Shown here: positions 1 through 7,669 of the stretch, piece after piece
How positions within the stretch are numbered: the stretch's first letter is position 1
How the letters are laid out: the number at the start of each line of letters is the position of its first letter
Source of the DNA: DASXMX01 sp036794395
GTDB lineage: Bacteria; Planctomycetota; Phycisphaerae; Tepidisphaerales; Tepidisphaeraceae
DNA: 23,062 bases
Direction of reading: 5' to 3'
NCBI GenBank assembly: GCA_036794395.1
Contig: DAIRGS010000097.1
Location: forward strand, 1-23,062
Program-made: the position numbers and the translations under genes
Notes under the pieces: model-generated
Database searches by the model: none
The model's input: only the letters and a program-made list of their open reading frames with translations
What the model was told of the DNA's origin: nothing

Positions 1-82
1 GGCCGGAAACGGATAGGCCGCTCCTACGCCACCGCGCCACGTCTCGACTCTACCGTTCCGCCAGCCCGATTTTGCCAACGAT

Positions 83-658
83 TTATTTAGTCGCGTCCAC
101 CACCTGAATCGACCCCACATCCCGCACCCACCGCGACGGGCTCTTATCCTCCGGCGAGATCACGCGCAAATGCCCCTCGCCTTCGGCAAATGCCTTGTCA
201 TTGGCATCCAGCGCCAACCACACTTGCCGGCCTCCCACTTCAGGCAGCAGTTCGCCCAACGAAAATGTCGCCGTATATCCATCCCGTCCGGTGACAACCA
301 CTGCTAATCGAACCGGCTTGTTCTTCTTTCCCGGCTCCGTGCCGGGGCTCATCTTCAGATCAACCTCAGCGCCAGCGGTCTTCAGAATCGCATAAAGCGA
401 CACGCATCGCGATTCAATCTTCTGCCCCCGGCTCGTGTACGACACCTTCTGAATATCCTTCGAAAACTGCTCCCGAATCTGCTCGGCCGACCATTCCTGC
501 GGCTTTGCCACTGCGCCCAGTACGCGCAACAGCACAGCCGGTGTTTCGTGAGCAGGGGCGGCCTGCTGCTGCTGACCATCAGCCTGTCCGCAAAGCAACT
601 GCGCCGCGACCAGCAGAGTGACAAATGGCAGGAACGATCGACAGGTATGTTTTGACAT
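83..658 (-). CDS. Secreted protein with molybdopterin-binding (sulfite oxidase-like) fold
   Basis: This is a 191-aa protein if it starts at the ATG at 658, which has GGAG five bases upstream; a GTG six bases further out lacks usable spacing. Residues 1-30 form a signal peptide (basic start, hydrophobic FVTLLVAAQLLCG, then ADGQ), so it is probably periplasmic. The C-terminal half, with VVVTGRDGYTATFSLGELLP and then VWLALDAND, HLRVISPEDK and WVRDVGSIQVV, resembles the oxidoreductase molybdopterin-binding domain (PF00174 type). The cysteine in SRCVSLYAIL sits where the family usually has its GVPL-like turn, not in the CAGNRR context of the molybdenum-ligating Cys, so catalysis is doubtful. It may bind a pterin or be a structural relative only. 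It lies 33 bases after the PEP-CTERM gene on the same strand, so co-transcription is likely. The family call is from recalled pattern and moderately secure. Confidence 0.6.
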   Translation of the reverse strand: MSKHTCRSFLPFVTLLVAAQLLCGQADGQQQQAAPAHETPAVLLRVLGAVAKPQEWSAEQIREQFSKDIQKVSYTSRGQKIESRCVSLYAILKTAGAEVDLKMSPGTEPGKKNKPVRLAVVVTGRDGYTATFSLGELLPEVGGRQVWLALDANDKAFAEGEGHLRVISPEDKSPSRWVRDVGSIQVVDATK

Positions 659-691
659 TTGCACTCCAAGCGTGGCCGCAAAACCCCGGAA

Positions 692-1486
692 TCAAATCCC
701 CGTCCGCCGACGAACCATCAACAGTGCCAATACACCCAGCGGCGTCAGTACCGCCGGCTCCGGCACCGGCGTGAAATTGATCTGCAATTGCGGTCGAAAC
801 ACCGCGTTGGAAGCTTCACGCGTCCAGAAGGCGCGGAACGTCCTGGCAACCGTTTCGTCCGAATTTTGCAAAAGCCACCCGGCGTTTGAACCTGGCGCAT
901 TGAGCCAGCCCTGAACGTCTGCAACAAGCGTGGGCGTCGATAGCCAGTTGTAGCCAGTGTTTGTCGTCGTCCCGACCGCCGCTGAAGCGCTCGTCGCCGC
1001 CACAAAATCTCCGCCCGGCGTGCTCCACCCCGTGGGCGAGGCCGCCGCCCAGAACCGATCCGTCCACGTCGCATCGCCCACGGCTGCCGAAGCTCCGTTG
1101 CCGGTGGTGCTGATATCCGTCGCGCCCGATTCAGTCGTGCCTTCTCCCCAGCTCGCCAGAAGCCGATGAAGTCCGATCGTGCGGTTCCCCGTGTCCGATT
1201 TGCCCCCATTGCTCCCGGCAACAAACGCCAGGTTGAGCGTCAACTGAACACTGTTGATCGTCGCCCCCGATGGAACTGCCCCAGCAACATCAAACTGAAT
1301 CAGCCCGCGCAACTCCTGCAACATTCCATCCGCCCCGGCGAACATGCCCGGGCCGCCCCCGTTGCTGTTGTTCACATTGTTCGAAAAGATCGTTGCGTCA
1401 TGGCTTGCGCCAAGCGTCACAACATCCGCCAGCCCGGCCCGCGTCATCACGAGCACAAGCACGCAAATCGCCAGAATGAATCGCAT
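692..1486 (-). CDS. DNRLRE domain-like surface protein with PEP-CTERM anchor
   Basis: The ATG at 1486 has GGAAGG five bases upstream and begins MRFILAICVLVLVMTRAGLA, a clear signal peptide; in-frame codons further upstream add only a charged leader. The 264-aa product has the layout of DNRLRE or CBM96-like beta-sandwich proteins: DATIFSNNVNNSNGGG near the start, then LIQFDVAGAVPSGATI, VQLTLNL, LASWGEGTT, DATWTDRFW, a W-STPGGDF segment, LVADVQGWLN, WLLQNSDE and a final PQLQINF. The C-terminus has VPEPAVLTPLGVLALL followed by RRR, which is the PEP-CTERM sorting signal recognised by exosortase. The protein is therefore probably exported, cleaved and surface-associated, perhaps binding polysaccharide. 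No exosortase gene lies in the window. Ser, Thr, Asn and Gly are abundant, as is usual for such proteins. Confidence 0.8.
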   Translation of the reverse strand: MRFILAICVLVLVMTRAGLADVVTLGASHDATIFSNNVNNSNGGGPGMFAGADGMLQELRGLIQFDVAGAVPSGATINSVQLTLNLAFVAGSNGGKSDTGNRTIGLHRLLASWGEGTTESGATDISTTGNGASAAVGDATWTDRFWAAASPTGWSTPGGDFVAATSASAAVGTTTNTGYNWLSTPTLVADVQGWLNAPGSNAGWLLQNSDETVARTFRAFWTREASNAVFRPQLQINFTPVPEPAVLTPLGVLALLMVRRRTGI

Positions 1487-1506
1487 TTTCCCTTCCACGA
1501 AAACAT

Positions 1507-2220
1507 TCAATGTGGCCCGGCCCACACGCTCTTAGGGACGATCCATCGCACGTCGGGGCGCTGCGGGTCGCCGACGTTGCAGCCGATGTAGTCGCCGGAA
1601 TAGGCGGCTACGTGGCCATCCAGAAAACAGACGTTCAAATTCTTATTGTGTCGGGCAACAGGGCTGTACGGCGCATTGGCCGGCACCGTCGAGCAATGTC
1701 CCGCCGGCCCATCAGCCATGAACACCTGCGACTGCGGATCGGCCAGCCGTTCCAATCGATCCGGCTGATCCGCCTTCCACGTCGAGAGCCACATGTTCAT
1801 CGCATAATTAAACACATACCCCTTCTGAGGATCGACCGCCTCGGCACATACCCAGGTGCCCGTTCGTGGCATCTGCCCCGCCGCCAGCACCGCCTCATAC
1901 GATTGCAGCCCCATCATGGGCGGCAACGCGTTAAACCAATCGGTTTCCCGCGTCATCTGCGTAACCGCCTCAACCCCCTGCCCACGCCGAGGCAAATACC
2001 CATCGTTCGCCGCGGCATACGCGTGCAACGCCGCCCCCCACTGCCGCAGGTTAGCGGCACACTGCACTTGCCGTGCACTCACCCGCGCCATCGCCAACGT
2101 CGGCACCAGGATCCCCACCAGCACCGCCACCACTGCAATCAGAATCAGCAATTCAACAAGAGAAAAACCCCGCCGGGCGAAGATGAACCAATCGCGTTGC
2201 CTTGAACCAACAGGGAGCAT
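1507..2220 (-). CDS. Prepilin-type N-terminal cleavage/methylation protein, H-X9-DG type (1)
   Basis: Residues 16-42 carry the type II secretion/type IV pilin signature RRG-FSLVELLILIAVVAV, with processing expected after Gly18 and Glu23 at mature position 5. The long hydrophobic helix follows. The C-terminal region has HNKNLNVCFLDGH, in which His is followed nine residues later by Asp-Gly: the H-X9-DG motif of a large paralogous pseudopilin-like family in Planctomycetes and relatives. Four cysteines outside the helix may form disulfides. The ATG at 2220 is chosen because it puts a short basic leader before the processing site. No Shine-Dalgarno is visible there, but TATAAC lies about ten bases upstream, so leaderless translation is possible. 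The gene precedes the PEP-CTERM gene on the same strand by about 20 bases. The role is inferred: inner membrane or periplasm, secretion or surface assembly. Confidence 0.85.
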   Translation of the reverse strand: MLPVGSRQRDWFIFARRGFSLVELLILIAVVAVLVGILVPTLAMARVSARQVQCAANLRQWGAALHAYAAANDGYLPRRGQGVEAVTQMTRETDWFNALPPMMGLQSYEAVLAAGQMPRTGTWVCAEAVDPQKGYVFNYAMNMWLSTWKADQPDRLERLADPQSQVFMADGPAGHCSTVPANAPYSPVARHNKNLNVCFLDGHVAAYSGDYIGCNVGDPQRPDVRWIVPKSVWAGPH

Positions 2221-2519
2221 GCATACGTTATATAACGGCGGACATAACGGGTCAATCAGACACTGTATGAATCTCGGGGTACACACGAACCGCTTAGCGG
2301 AAATTCGCGGGCCCTATCGGACCCATTCAATAGTTCTTCAGCATTGCGCCAATAAACGCGGTAGTCGTAGCACGAGCAAAAACACGAGCAAAAACTTTTT
2401 GTAACACTTGAAGAGCCTTCCGCTATGATCGTTGATATCGGCCCAAAAGGGAGCTTGCTTGGACGGGCGTCAAGCCGTTCAATAGATGGGAGCCGTTGCA
2501 AACGGTTGAAGTGCCATCA
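2221..2519. other. Divergent intergenic region between prepilin 1 and the methyltransferase
   Basis: About 300 bases without a convincing gene. It contains a short direct repeat, ACGAGCAAAA twice at about 2372-2394, and a small hairpin CCGTT-GCA-AACGG at 2493-2505. A weak rightward promoter candidate is TTGTAA (2399-2404) and TATGAT (2424-2429), with a long 19-base spacer. Nothing else stands out. Confidence 0.35.
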
Positions 2520-3395
2520 ATGAGGATTGTCGTGGCTGAGAACGAAGGCGAAATTGCGAAGGGCTCGGAAGACGTTAAGAGCTTTTACGACTCTCATGGC
2601 TGGAAGATTGGAAAGAGTGGTGACCGAACCCTCGACTTGGAACTATTCGGAAATTGGGAAGTGGGTGAACTTCGGCAGCGCGCCCACTCGCACCGCATTG
2701 CAAGAATCCGTGAAGCGTACGCTTCGCTCGGTACGGGTTTCAATCTTGTTGAGTGCGGGTGCGGCGGGAACCCTGCCGTCTTTTTGAGTGACCTTTGCTC
2801 GACGTACACTGGGGTCGATTTCTCGACAACAGGGCTTGACGCAACGTCAGAGAAGCTTGCTCCAATGGGTTCGCGTGTGAAGGTCGTGGCGGCGGATCTG
2901 TGCTCCATGCCCTTTTCAGATGGTGAATTCGATGCCGCGTACTCAGCTCATGCGCTTTATCACATTCCCTCACCTGAGGCACAGGGCAAAGCTTTTGATG
3001 AAGTGATGCGTATCGTCCGGCCTGGCGGGGTTGCCGTGTTTGTCATGGCGAACCCTCGACCTTTGTTGTTTCCCGGCCGCTTGGTGAAACGCCTTATTGC
3101 GGACACCCCAGTCGTCGGAGGAATTGTGGATCGTCTGCGCTCAAGACCGCCGCTCCCGTACAATCCGATGACCCTGGGCTGGATGCGAAAGCGACTTGAG
3201 CGAACGGCAGACGTGGAAGTCATCAGCTATGCGATGGCATCGATATGGTTTGACCATCACGTCTCGGAGCGAAAGCCCTGGGGGCGTACACTGTGGCGAT
3301 CGGTCGCCTGGCTTGAGCGATATCATGAAAAGGCGGCCGCGTATCTGGGCAACTTCGTGACGATTCGAGCGGTGCGACGCGCGAGATCGACTTAA
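2520..3395 (+). CDS. Class I SAM-dependent methyltransferase
   Basis: The 291-aa product has a Rossmann-type methyltransferase core. Motif I is LVECGCGGNP at residues 76-85, followed by YTGVDFSTTGL with the acidic ribose-binding residue, VVAADLCSMPFSDGEFDAAY (motifs II-III) and ALYHIPSPE, then EVMRIVRPGG, the usual post-III segment of the Methyltransf_11 family. Motif I has Cys in place of a glycine or small residue at two positions. The C-terminal 110 residues, with PRPLLFPGRLVKRLIADTP, resemble small-molecule or lipid-modifying methyltransferases rather than RNA enzymes, but the substrate cannot be told. The ATG at 2520 is preceded by GAAGTG; a TTG at 2496 preceded by GGGAG at short spacing would add eight residues. 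It stands alone between divergent and non-coding regions. Confidence 0.85.
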   Translation: MRIVVAENEGEIAKGSEDVKSFYDSHGWKIGKSGDRTLDLELFGNWEVGELRQRAHSHRIARIREAYASLGTGFNLVECGCGGNPAVFLSDLCSTYTGVDFSTTGLDATSEKLAPMGSRVKVVAADLCSMPFSDGEFDAAYSAHALYHIPSPEAQGKAFDEVMRIVRPGGVAVFVMANPRPLLFPGRLVKRLIADTPVVGGIVDRLRSRPPLPYNPMTLGWMRKRLERTADVEVISYAMASIWFDHHVSERKPWGRTLWRSVAWLERYHEKAAAYLGNFVTIRAVRRARST

Positions 3396-3740
3396 CGCGG
3401 AAAATTCAGGATTCACCGCCGAGCCGCGGCCTTCGGCTCGACTCGACCGAGCTCGTCGCGGGCTGAGGCTCAGGCTCGAAGAGAGATCGCAGAGAAAGCA
3501 CCAGAGGAATCGGATGTGTAAGCTGCGCTACGTGCGTGACCAACACTTTGCGATTTTGCATGTAAGCTCTTGCTGCTTCTGAATTCTCTGCGTCCTCAGC
3601 GGTGAATAATCCGACTTAAGCATTTCGCCTGGGAGCGGAGCCGGAATGTCGGGCCATTAACTTTGAATTTCCCCCGTCGCTCGATAGGCTTACCTTTTAG
3701 CCGGGTCGGCCACGCCACGAGCCCCGGCCTACAATCATCT
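3396..3740. other. Non-coding region with inverted-repeat element
   Basis: There is no gene between the methyltransferase stop and the tRNA. A hairpin GAGCCG/CGGCTC (3421-3439) lies 25 bases after the stop without a T-run and may act as a weak terminator. The ends of a larger structure, ATTCACCGCCGAG (3411-3423) and CTCAGCGGTGAAT (3595-3607), are inverted copies with one mismatch. Inside them GCAGAGAA and TTCTCTGC also face each other. This resembles the dispersed CTCTGCG..TGCGGTGAAT intergenic repeats I recall from planctomycete and related genomes. Confidence 0.4.
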
Positions 3741-3813
3741 GGGCGCGTAACTCAACGGCTAGAGTGCAACCCTTACAAGGTTGAAGTTGCTGGTTCGAAT
3801 CCAGTCGTGCCCA
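3741..3813 (+). tRNA. tRNA-Val (anticodon UAC), attachment site of the element
   Basis: The sequence folds as a canonical cloverleaf. The acceptor is GGGCGCG with CGTGCCC (3741-3747/3806-3812, one G-U), the D stem is ACTC/GAGT, and the anticodon stem is CAACC/GGTTG around loop CTTACAA. The anticodon TAC at 3774-3776 reads GUA (valine). The T arm is GCTGG-TTCGAAT-CCAGT and A3813 is the discriminator base. CCA is not encoded; CTG follows. The last 20 bases form part of a 22-bp repeat duplicated at 16287-16308, so the 3' end of this tRNA is supplied by the integrated element and the gene stays intact. The integrase frame reads antisense through its T arm and stops in the anticodon loop. Confidence 0.95.
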
Positions 3814-5062
3814 CTGGCATATCTCCCGTAGAAGCGTGTACAGGCTCGTACAGTCCCAAAACAGCGGTTTTAGGTGGTTCAGACGGGGTCGATTGTGACC
3901 CGGCAAGCTCCGGCACATTCCCACGGTGTGCCGCTTTTCGTGCCGCTTTTTCCTCCGGCTCCGGATTCGCCCCCGCAAAGTGAGAGTCGAGCACCTGCAA
4001 ATAGTGCTCCTGGGCAACCTTTGGCGTGTTGCCGATCCAGGCACAGACGACGTGCAAGGGGAACTTCTCGGCAAGCTCAGTCTCCCGGCTCCCGCGCAGG
4101 TTATGAAAGAGCCTTGGCCACGGCGAGAGCCCGGCCTGCTTGATGATTTTCTTGAACCGCGTCCGAAGGTTGGCGGTGGCATCTCGGTAAGTCGTTATCA
4201 CGTACTCCGCCCCGTCCTCCGCCAGTTCGAACACGTCAAGCAATGGCTGGTGCAGCTCAGGGAATAGCGGGATGGTCCGCTCACCCCCGCCTTCATGGTG
4301 CTCGGTCTTGGAAGACGTAACCCGGATACGGCGCTTCTCCCAATCCACATCAGCCCACTTCAACGCCAGATGCTCGGACGGGCATCGTAAGCCCCCGTAG
4401 CGACTGAGGGCGAACAGCAGTCGCCATTCGGCGTTCGGACACGCGTCATTGACCGCATCGGCCATCTCGCGAGTGATAAAGAATTTCCGGGCGTTGTTGA
4501 TCTGGCCGCCCGCCTTCACGTCGGTAAACGGGTTCTCTCCGATGAGCTTCCATTTCACAGCCCGCCGGAAAAACATTCGGCACGTCCCAATCCGGCGCGC
4601 GATCGTGCATTCTGACAGGCCTTCGGTTTTGAGGTACTGGCGGAATCGCTCAGCTTCGACCGTGTCGATATCCCGCAAGTCCCGCGTCTCACCGAAGAAT
4701 TCCAACAGGCAACGTTTCGTGTGGCTGTAATTGGTGATCGTGCTGCCTTTGGTACTCGACGCGGCCAGGTACTCTTCGAGAAATGACTTGAGCGAACCCG
4801 CGGAGCGATCGCGGGCGCGCACGAGCCCCACGCTGGCAATCCGCGCATACAGCTTATCGTCAATCTCACCCAACCATTTGCCGGTGTCCTGGGCGACGGA
4901 GCGGCGCAGAGACTGCGCTGCAATCAATTCCTCGACGTGCAGCTTGGCCGACGTAGCGTGCTTCATGCTCACCCGGCCAAGCCGGATCGTCTTGCGTTTG
5001 CCGTTGCCGGCAAAGAACAGGATCCGCCGGAAGCCGTTGGGGTCTGTGCCGATGCTGGCCAT
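3773..5062 (-). CDS. int: Tyrosine recombinase (site-specific integrase)
   Basis: The 429-aa protein should catalyse integration and excision at the tRNA-Val site. Catalytic residues are visible: Arg226 in RYGGLRCPSE, Lys252 in SSKTEHHEGG, His320-x-x-Arg323 in FHNLRGSRE and nucleophile Tyr354 in EHYLQV. The usual His/Trp of the LGH box is Asn345 (WIGNTPK). Residues 90-190 are the core-binding domain (SFLEEYLAASS to FRRAVKWKLIGENPF), and the first 60 form a short basic arm-binding region. The ATG at 5062 has AAGGA nine bases upstream; a GTG directly after the preceding stop (5140) would add 26 residues but has no ribosome site. After Tyr354 comes a 75-residue tail whose end, VGTTGFEPATSTL, is translated antisense through the tRNA and stops in its anticodon loop. 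In the excised circle this end would differ. Confidence 0.93.
   Translation of the reverse strand: MASIGTDPNGFRRILFFAGNGKRKTIRLGRVSMKHATSAKLHVEELIAAQSLRRSVAQDTGKWLGEIDDKLYARIASVGLVRARDRSAGSLKSFLEEYLAASSTKGSTITNYSHTKRCLLEFFGETRDLRDIDTVEAERFRQYLKTEGLSECTIARRIGTCRMFFRRAVKWKLIGENPFTDVKAGGQINNARKFFITREMADAVNDACPNAEWRLLFALSRYGGLRCPSEHLALKWADVDWEKRRIRVTSSKTEHHEGGGERTIPLFPELHQPLLDVFELAEDGAEYVITTYRDATANLRTRFKKIIKQAGLSPWPRLFHNLRGSRETELAEKFPLHVVCAWIGNTPKVAQEHYLQVLDSHFAGANPEPEEKAARKAAHRGNVPELAGSQSTPSEPPKTAVLGLYEPVHASTGDMPVGTTGFEPATSTL
3794..3815 (+). repeat. attL core, direct repeat of 22 bp
   Basis: Exact match to 16287-16308; flanking bases differ on both sides (GG/GG here, AC/CA there). It covers the tRNA T loop, the 3' strand of the T stem and acceptor, A73 and two further bases. 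The left edge falls exactly on a codon boundary of the integrase frame, with TTC at 3794-3796 read as Glu. Confidence 0.93.
3928..3950 (+). repeat. Candidate integrase arm-type sites (left), two direct copies
   Basis: GTGCCGCTTTT occurs at 3928-3938 and again at 3940-3950, spaced 12 bases. The longer form TCGTGCCGCTTTT (3938-3950) recurs exactly at 16235-16247 near the right end, in the same orientation. Repeats of this sort inside both ends of an element are the expected layout of arm-type integrase sites. The left pair lies in the integrase coding region (KAARKAAH), so it could simply reflect repeated codons. Confidence 0.4.
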
Positions 5063-5140
5063 AGTCTCACGTCCTTCTGTCTCACGATACCCGCTGGCTT
5101 GACCGCGTGCCGCATGGGGCGGTGAAATCATCGGATACAC

Positions 5141-5998
5141 TTACGCCAATAGCGGCGTGAAGTCGATCGCTTGATAAAGATCGTTTCCGGCCCTGTCCGT
5201 GTACGCGACCCAACCGGGGGATGCCCCAGAACGATAGGTGTAATTCCATCCGCGAGGATTCGCCTCAAACATGAGCGTCAGGTTGTATTGCAGCTTTCCA
5301 TCACTGGTAAACGTTCGCTCTGACCTCGCTCCCTTAAACAGAACTTTCCCGGCATTAATTCCTTGAAAAGTCGCATTATTCACACAGTCCACACTACTAA
5401 ACAACGTCGCCAAATTGAGCGTGCCTCGGTTGTATAGCGTTAAGCTTGCATACAGAGTCGTGTTCAACATGCACGGCTTAACGGACGGGGGCACCAGCGA
5501 CCCGTCAGAGGCGAACTTGAACGCCGATTGCGTTTGGTCCAGGGCAATAGTCTCACTGCCCGTTTCAATCGACAGCTCCCCTACCATCGTTGTACTGCCA
5601 ATCGCATATTGCGGCACTCCGAACGTGATGGTCAGCAAACAGTATGGGAAAGCGATAAACCCATTGACCGGATCGGGAGAAGCCACCCCAATGCCCGTGC
5701 ATTCGATTTTCTTGCAAACCCAGCCCGGATTCGCGTAGTACGCCACCGGCAGCGTATAGACTCCCGAGACACTGTTCCCGAGCATTCCAAGGGCGATGGC
5801 CTGCCGATCGGTCCACGCACAGACGATATGCCAAACCGCCTGATTCTCCTGCCAGTTGCGGGAGTAGACTTCGCGCACCGGCCCGCGCCCCGAGCTTTCG
5901 CCACGGTCCATATCCATCACCTGAAAATTGCCGTTGGGCAACGTGATTACGATGGACTCAGCGAGCCATCTTGCGGGGTCAAATGTGTACGTTGGCAT
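5141..5998 (-). CDS. Beta-rich unknown protein, possible virion structural component
   Basis: The 285-aa protein starts at the ATG at 5998, with AGAGG four bases upstream, rather than at a TTG 12 bases earlier. It has no signal peptide or membrane span. Composition is rich in Thr, Ser, Gly and aromatics, with alternating strands: LLTITFGVPQYAIGSTT, then GELSIETGSETIAL, and near the end GKVLFKGARSERTF and YNLTLMFEANPRGWNYTY. I recall similar unnamed proteins (GKVNS..F.G..LLF.GA..., then Y.V.Y.F...WN) in planctomycete phage-like regions, but cannot name a family. The integrase start lies 78 bases downstream and the 105-aa gene ends 8 bases upstream, so all three are probably one transcript. A virion or tail-type role is inference from composition and context only. 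Confidence 0.75.
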   Translation of the reverse strand: MPTYTFDPARWLAESIVITLPNGNFQVMDMDRGESSGRGPVREVYSRNWQENQAVWHIVCAWTDRQAIALGMLGNSVSGVYTLPVAYYANPGWVCKKIECTGIGVASPDPVNGFIAFPYCLLTITFGVPQYAIGSTTMVGELSIETGSETIALDQTQSAFKFASDGSLVPPSVKPCMLNTTLYASLTLYNRGTLNLATLFSSVDCVNNATFQGINAGKVLFKGARSERTFTSDGKLQYNLTLMFEANPRGWNYTYRSGASPGWVAYTDRAGNDLYQAIDFTPLLA

Positions 5999-6006
5999 AT
6001 TACCTC

Positions 6007-6324
6007 TCAATTCTTATTGGGTTTCGTTCTGAAATCAGGGTTTGGCCACTCACCACGCATGCGGGCAGAGGGTTGGCCGCGGCGGATCGACTCGAAGTCA
6101 TGCTTAAAGTCTTCGTCGCCGAGGCCAAGGATCGCACTGTCCTTTGCCCAGTGGCACCAGAATGAAAAGTGGTGGTCATCGAGGGCGGCCTTGGTTACTG
6201 AGTCGGTCCATCGTTTTCGCTGACACGCGATCCACAGCGGATCTTTGGCCATAGCCTCCATGGCACGGTCGATCATCGGTTGAAAAATTGATTCTTCGGG
6301 TTCTTCTTTGAATTCAGGTTCCAT
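6007..6324 (-). CDS. Hypothetical protein of the element (105 aa)
   Basis: Not recognised. The ATG at 6324 has AAGGA eight bases upstream. The product begins with an acidic stretch (EPEFKEEPEES) and has Trp-rich central segments (DPLWIACQRKRWTDSV and DHHFSFWCHWAKDSAIL), followed by DEDFKHDFESIRRGQ. No signal peptide or membrane helix is present. It lies 8 bases before the start of the 285-aa gene and 11 bases after the stop of the 83-aa gene, so it belongs to a tightly packed leftward operon. Its Trp/His-rich, helical composition would suit a small protein-binding or packaging-type accessory, but there is no direct evidence. Confidence 0.7.
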   Translation of the reverse strand: MEPEFKEEPEESIFQPMIDRAMEAMAKDPLWIACQRKRWTDSVTKAALDDHHFSFWCHWAKDSAILGLGDEDFKHDFESIRRGQPSARMRGEWPNPDFRTKPNKN

Positions 6325-6335
6325 TGCAACTTTCC

Positions 6336-6587
6336 TTAAACCGCCCCCAACAACCCCGCCGCCGCGGCCTTCAGCTTGTCCGACTGAAAGCCCGCTCGCG
6401 ACTTCTCCGCCGCCAGATCCACCGCCAACCCGTTGGCCACTCTTTCGAGCCGGGCGTTTTTTTCGAGCATGCTTTCAACTGCCGTGACGTTCCGTTGCAT
6501 CAATGCTCGCGTGTGGCCTTTACGATCGACGCCAAGCCGCGCGGCCAGGGCAATGGCAAGCTCGTGTACGTTGTTCGATCCTGCCAT
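6336..6587 (-). CDS. Hypothetical protein of the element (83 aa, helical)
   Basis: Not recognised. The ATG at 6587 is preferred because GGAG lies eight bases upstream. The frame stays open to a TTG at 6707, but the added residues (SFSAPCFRGSPIDGE and so on) look non-coding and there is no ribosome site. The product is mostly helical: VHELAIALAARLGVDRKGH, then AVESMLEKNARLERVANGL and LAAEKSRAGFQSDKLKAAAAG, a likely coiled coil with an Ala/Gly-rich tail. It lies 11 bases before the 105-aa gene. The roughly 200 bases upstream of the ATG, to 6796, contain no gene I can support. Confidence 0.6.
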   Translation of the reverse strand: MAGSNNVHELAIALAARLGVDRKGHTRALMQRNVTAVESMLEKNARLERVANGLAVDLAAEKSRAGFQSDKLKAAAAGLLGAV

Positions 6588-6795
6588 CTCGCAATCTCCA
6601 AAACCGCCGCCGGCTCTTTTCGAACACAGCGACGATGCTTTTGCTTCTCCGTCGATCGGGCTACCCCTGAAGCATGGGGCTGAAAAGGATTTCGCTGACA
6701 TCATCAACGCATCCGCCGTAGCGGAACTTCCCGCGGGCTCTGACGGCGCACCCGTGCGACCCCAACGCGGGGCCGCGATCGCAGCTCAGGCGCCC

Positions 6796-7155
6796 TCAAT
6801 TCGTGGCCAGGATGGACGGGCGATCGGGCACGGTCATTTCGTTTTCGCCAACATTGCCGCCGAACTGAGAACATGCATGAACCAAATCCCTAAACGCTTT
6901 TTTCAAAACAGGGAGCTGGCTTACTTCGGTCGTGTTCTCGATCGCATTTTCGAAGGCGGCCATTGAACGCTGAAGTAAGTGGGGGTAACTGTTGTCACCG
7001 ATGATGGCGCGCAGCGCGTACCGCACCGTGCCATATGCCTCTTTCACGGTGGCCAGAACGCTGCTGAAGTTGGGATAGGTGTCGAGCCGCCCTATCCATA
7101 GATCCATCTTTTCGATGGCCGTTTTGAGTTGTTTGGCAAGGTCTTCGGTGTACAT
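6796..7155 (-). CDS. Hypothetical protein of the element (119 aa, helical)
   Basis: Not recognised. It starts at the ATG at 7155, with only a weak A/G-rich ribosome site. The sequence is almost entirely helical: YTEDLAKQLKTAIEKMDLWI, then SSVLATVKEAYGTVRYALRAI, SMAAFENAIENTTEV and VLKKAFRDLVHACSQF, followed by a short Gly/Asn-rich tail. There is no signal peptide or membrane span. It lies 44 bases after the 155-aa gene on the same strand. A small helical-bundle protein is the most that can be said. Coding status is supported by absence of stops, composition and position in the packed array. Confidence 0.65.
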   Translation of the reverse strand: MYTEDLAKQLKTAIEKMDLWIGRLDTYPNFSSVLATVKEAYGTVRYALRAIIGDNSYPHLLQRSMAAFENAIENTTEVSQLPVLKKAFRDLVHACSQFGGNVGENEMTVPDRPSILATN

Positions 7156-7199
7156 GGTTTTCTTTCGTGCCCGTGTTTGGGGCGGTTCGGGGTTATGAG

Positions 7200-7667
7200 T
7201 TAAGCAAGTTTTGCAATCGCGGGGAGATGCCGCTCGGCACGGAGTTCGTTAATGCGATCCAGGTTCGACGCGGCCACGTCCGCAGACAGTCCCATGGGCT
7301 CGTCGGGGATTTGCTCAACCGCTGCGACGTATGCCTTAGCCGCTTGCAGCATGGCAAGCCGGGCCTGCGATCGTGCGCCCTGGGCGATGCTCGGATTGAA
7401 TACGGTGCCGTAGAAGTCGCCCATGCGTTTCTTGGCGGTATCTGCTGCGTTGTTCGCCGCTTCGGTTTTGTCGCGGAGAAGGTTTTGGGCCCGCATCTTT
7501 GTTTGATGGGCCGCCTCTTCAGACGCGATCTTTTCTTTCATGGTCATGCTCATTTCAATTCCAATCTGCCGGATCAAACCGGCGTCTATGGGCTCCCTCC
7601 CCTGTCCCGCGCCCGACGTGGCCAGGACGGAGGGAGGAGCGCCCGGTTTTTTTCCAACCCTATCCAC
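7200..7667 (-). CDS. Hypothetical protein of the element (155 aa, Ala-rich helical)
   Basis: Not recognised. The GTG at 7667 is chosen because it begins two bases after the stop of the upstream gene, with GGTGGG just before that stop, a typical coupled junction. An ATG at 7553 would give 117 aa and also leave the helical part intact. Residues 30-155 are strongly helical and Ala/Lys/Glu-rich: MTMKEKIASEEAAHQTKMRA, then DKTEAANNAADTAKKRMG and QARLAMLQAAKAYVAAVEQI. The region probably forms a coiled coil. No membrane span or catalytic motif is seen. The choice of start is the main uncertainty. Confidence 0.6.
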   Translation of the reverse strand: MDRVGKKPGAPPSVLATSGAGQGREPIDAGLIRQIGIEMSMTMKEKIASEEAAHQTKMRAQNLLRDKTEAANNAADTAKKRMGDFYGTVFNPSIAQGARSQARLAMLQAAKAYVAAVEQIPDEPMGLSADVAASNLDRINELRAERHLPAIAKLA

Positions 7668-7669
7668 CC

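Noticed and set aside
3663..3983. 106-aa plus-strand frame over the tRNA
   Set aside because: It is an artefact of reading through the tRNA and the antisense of the integrase end.
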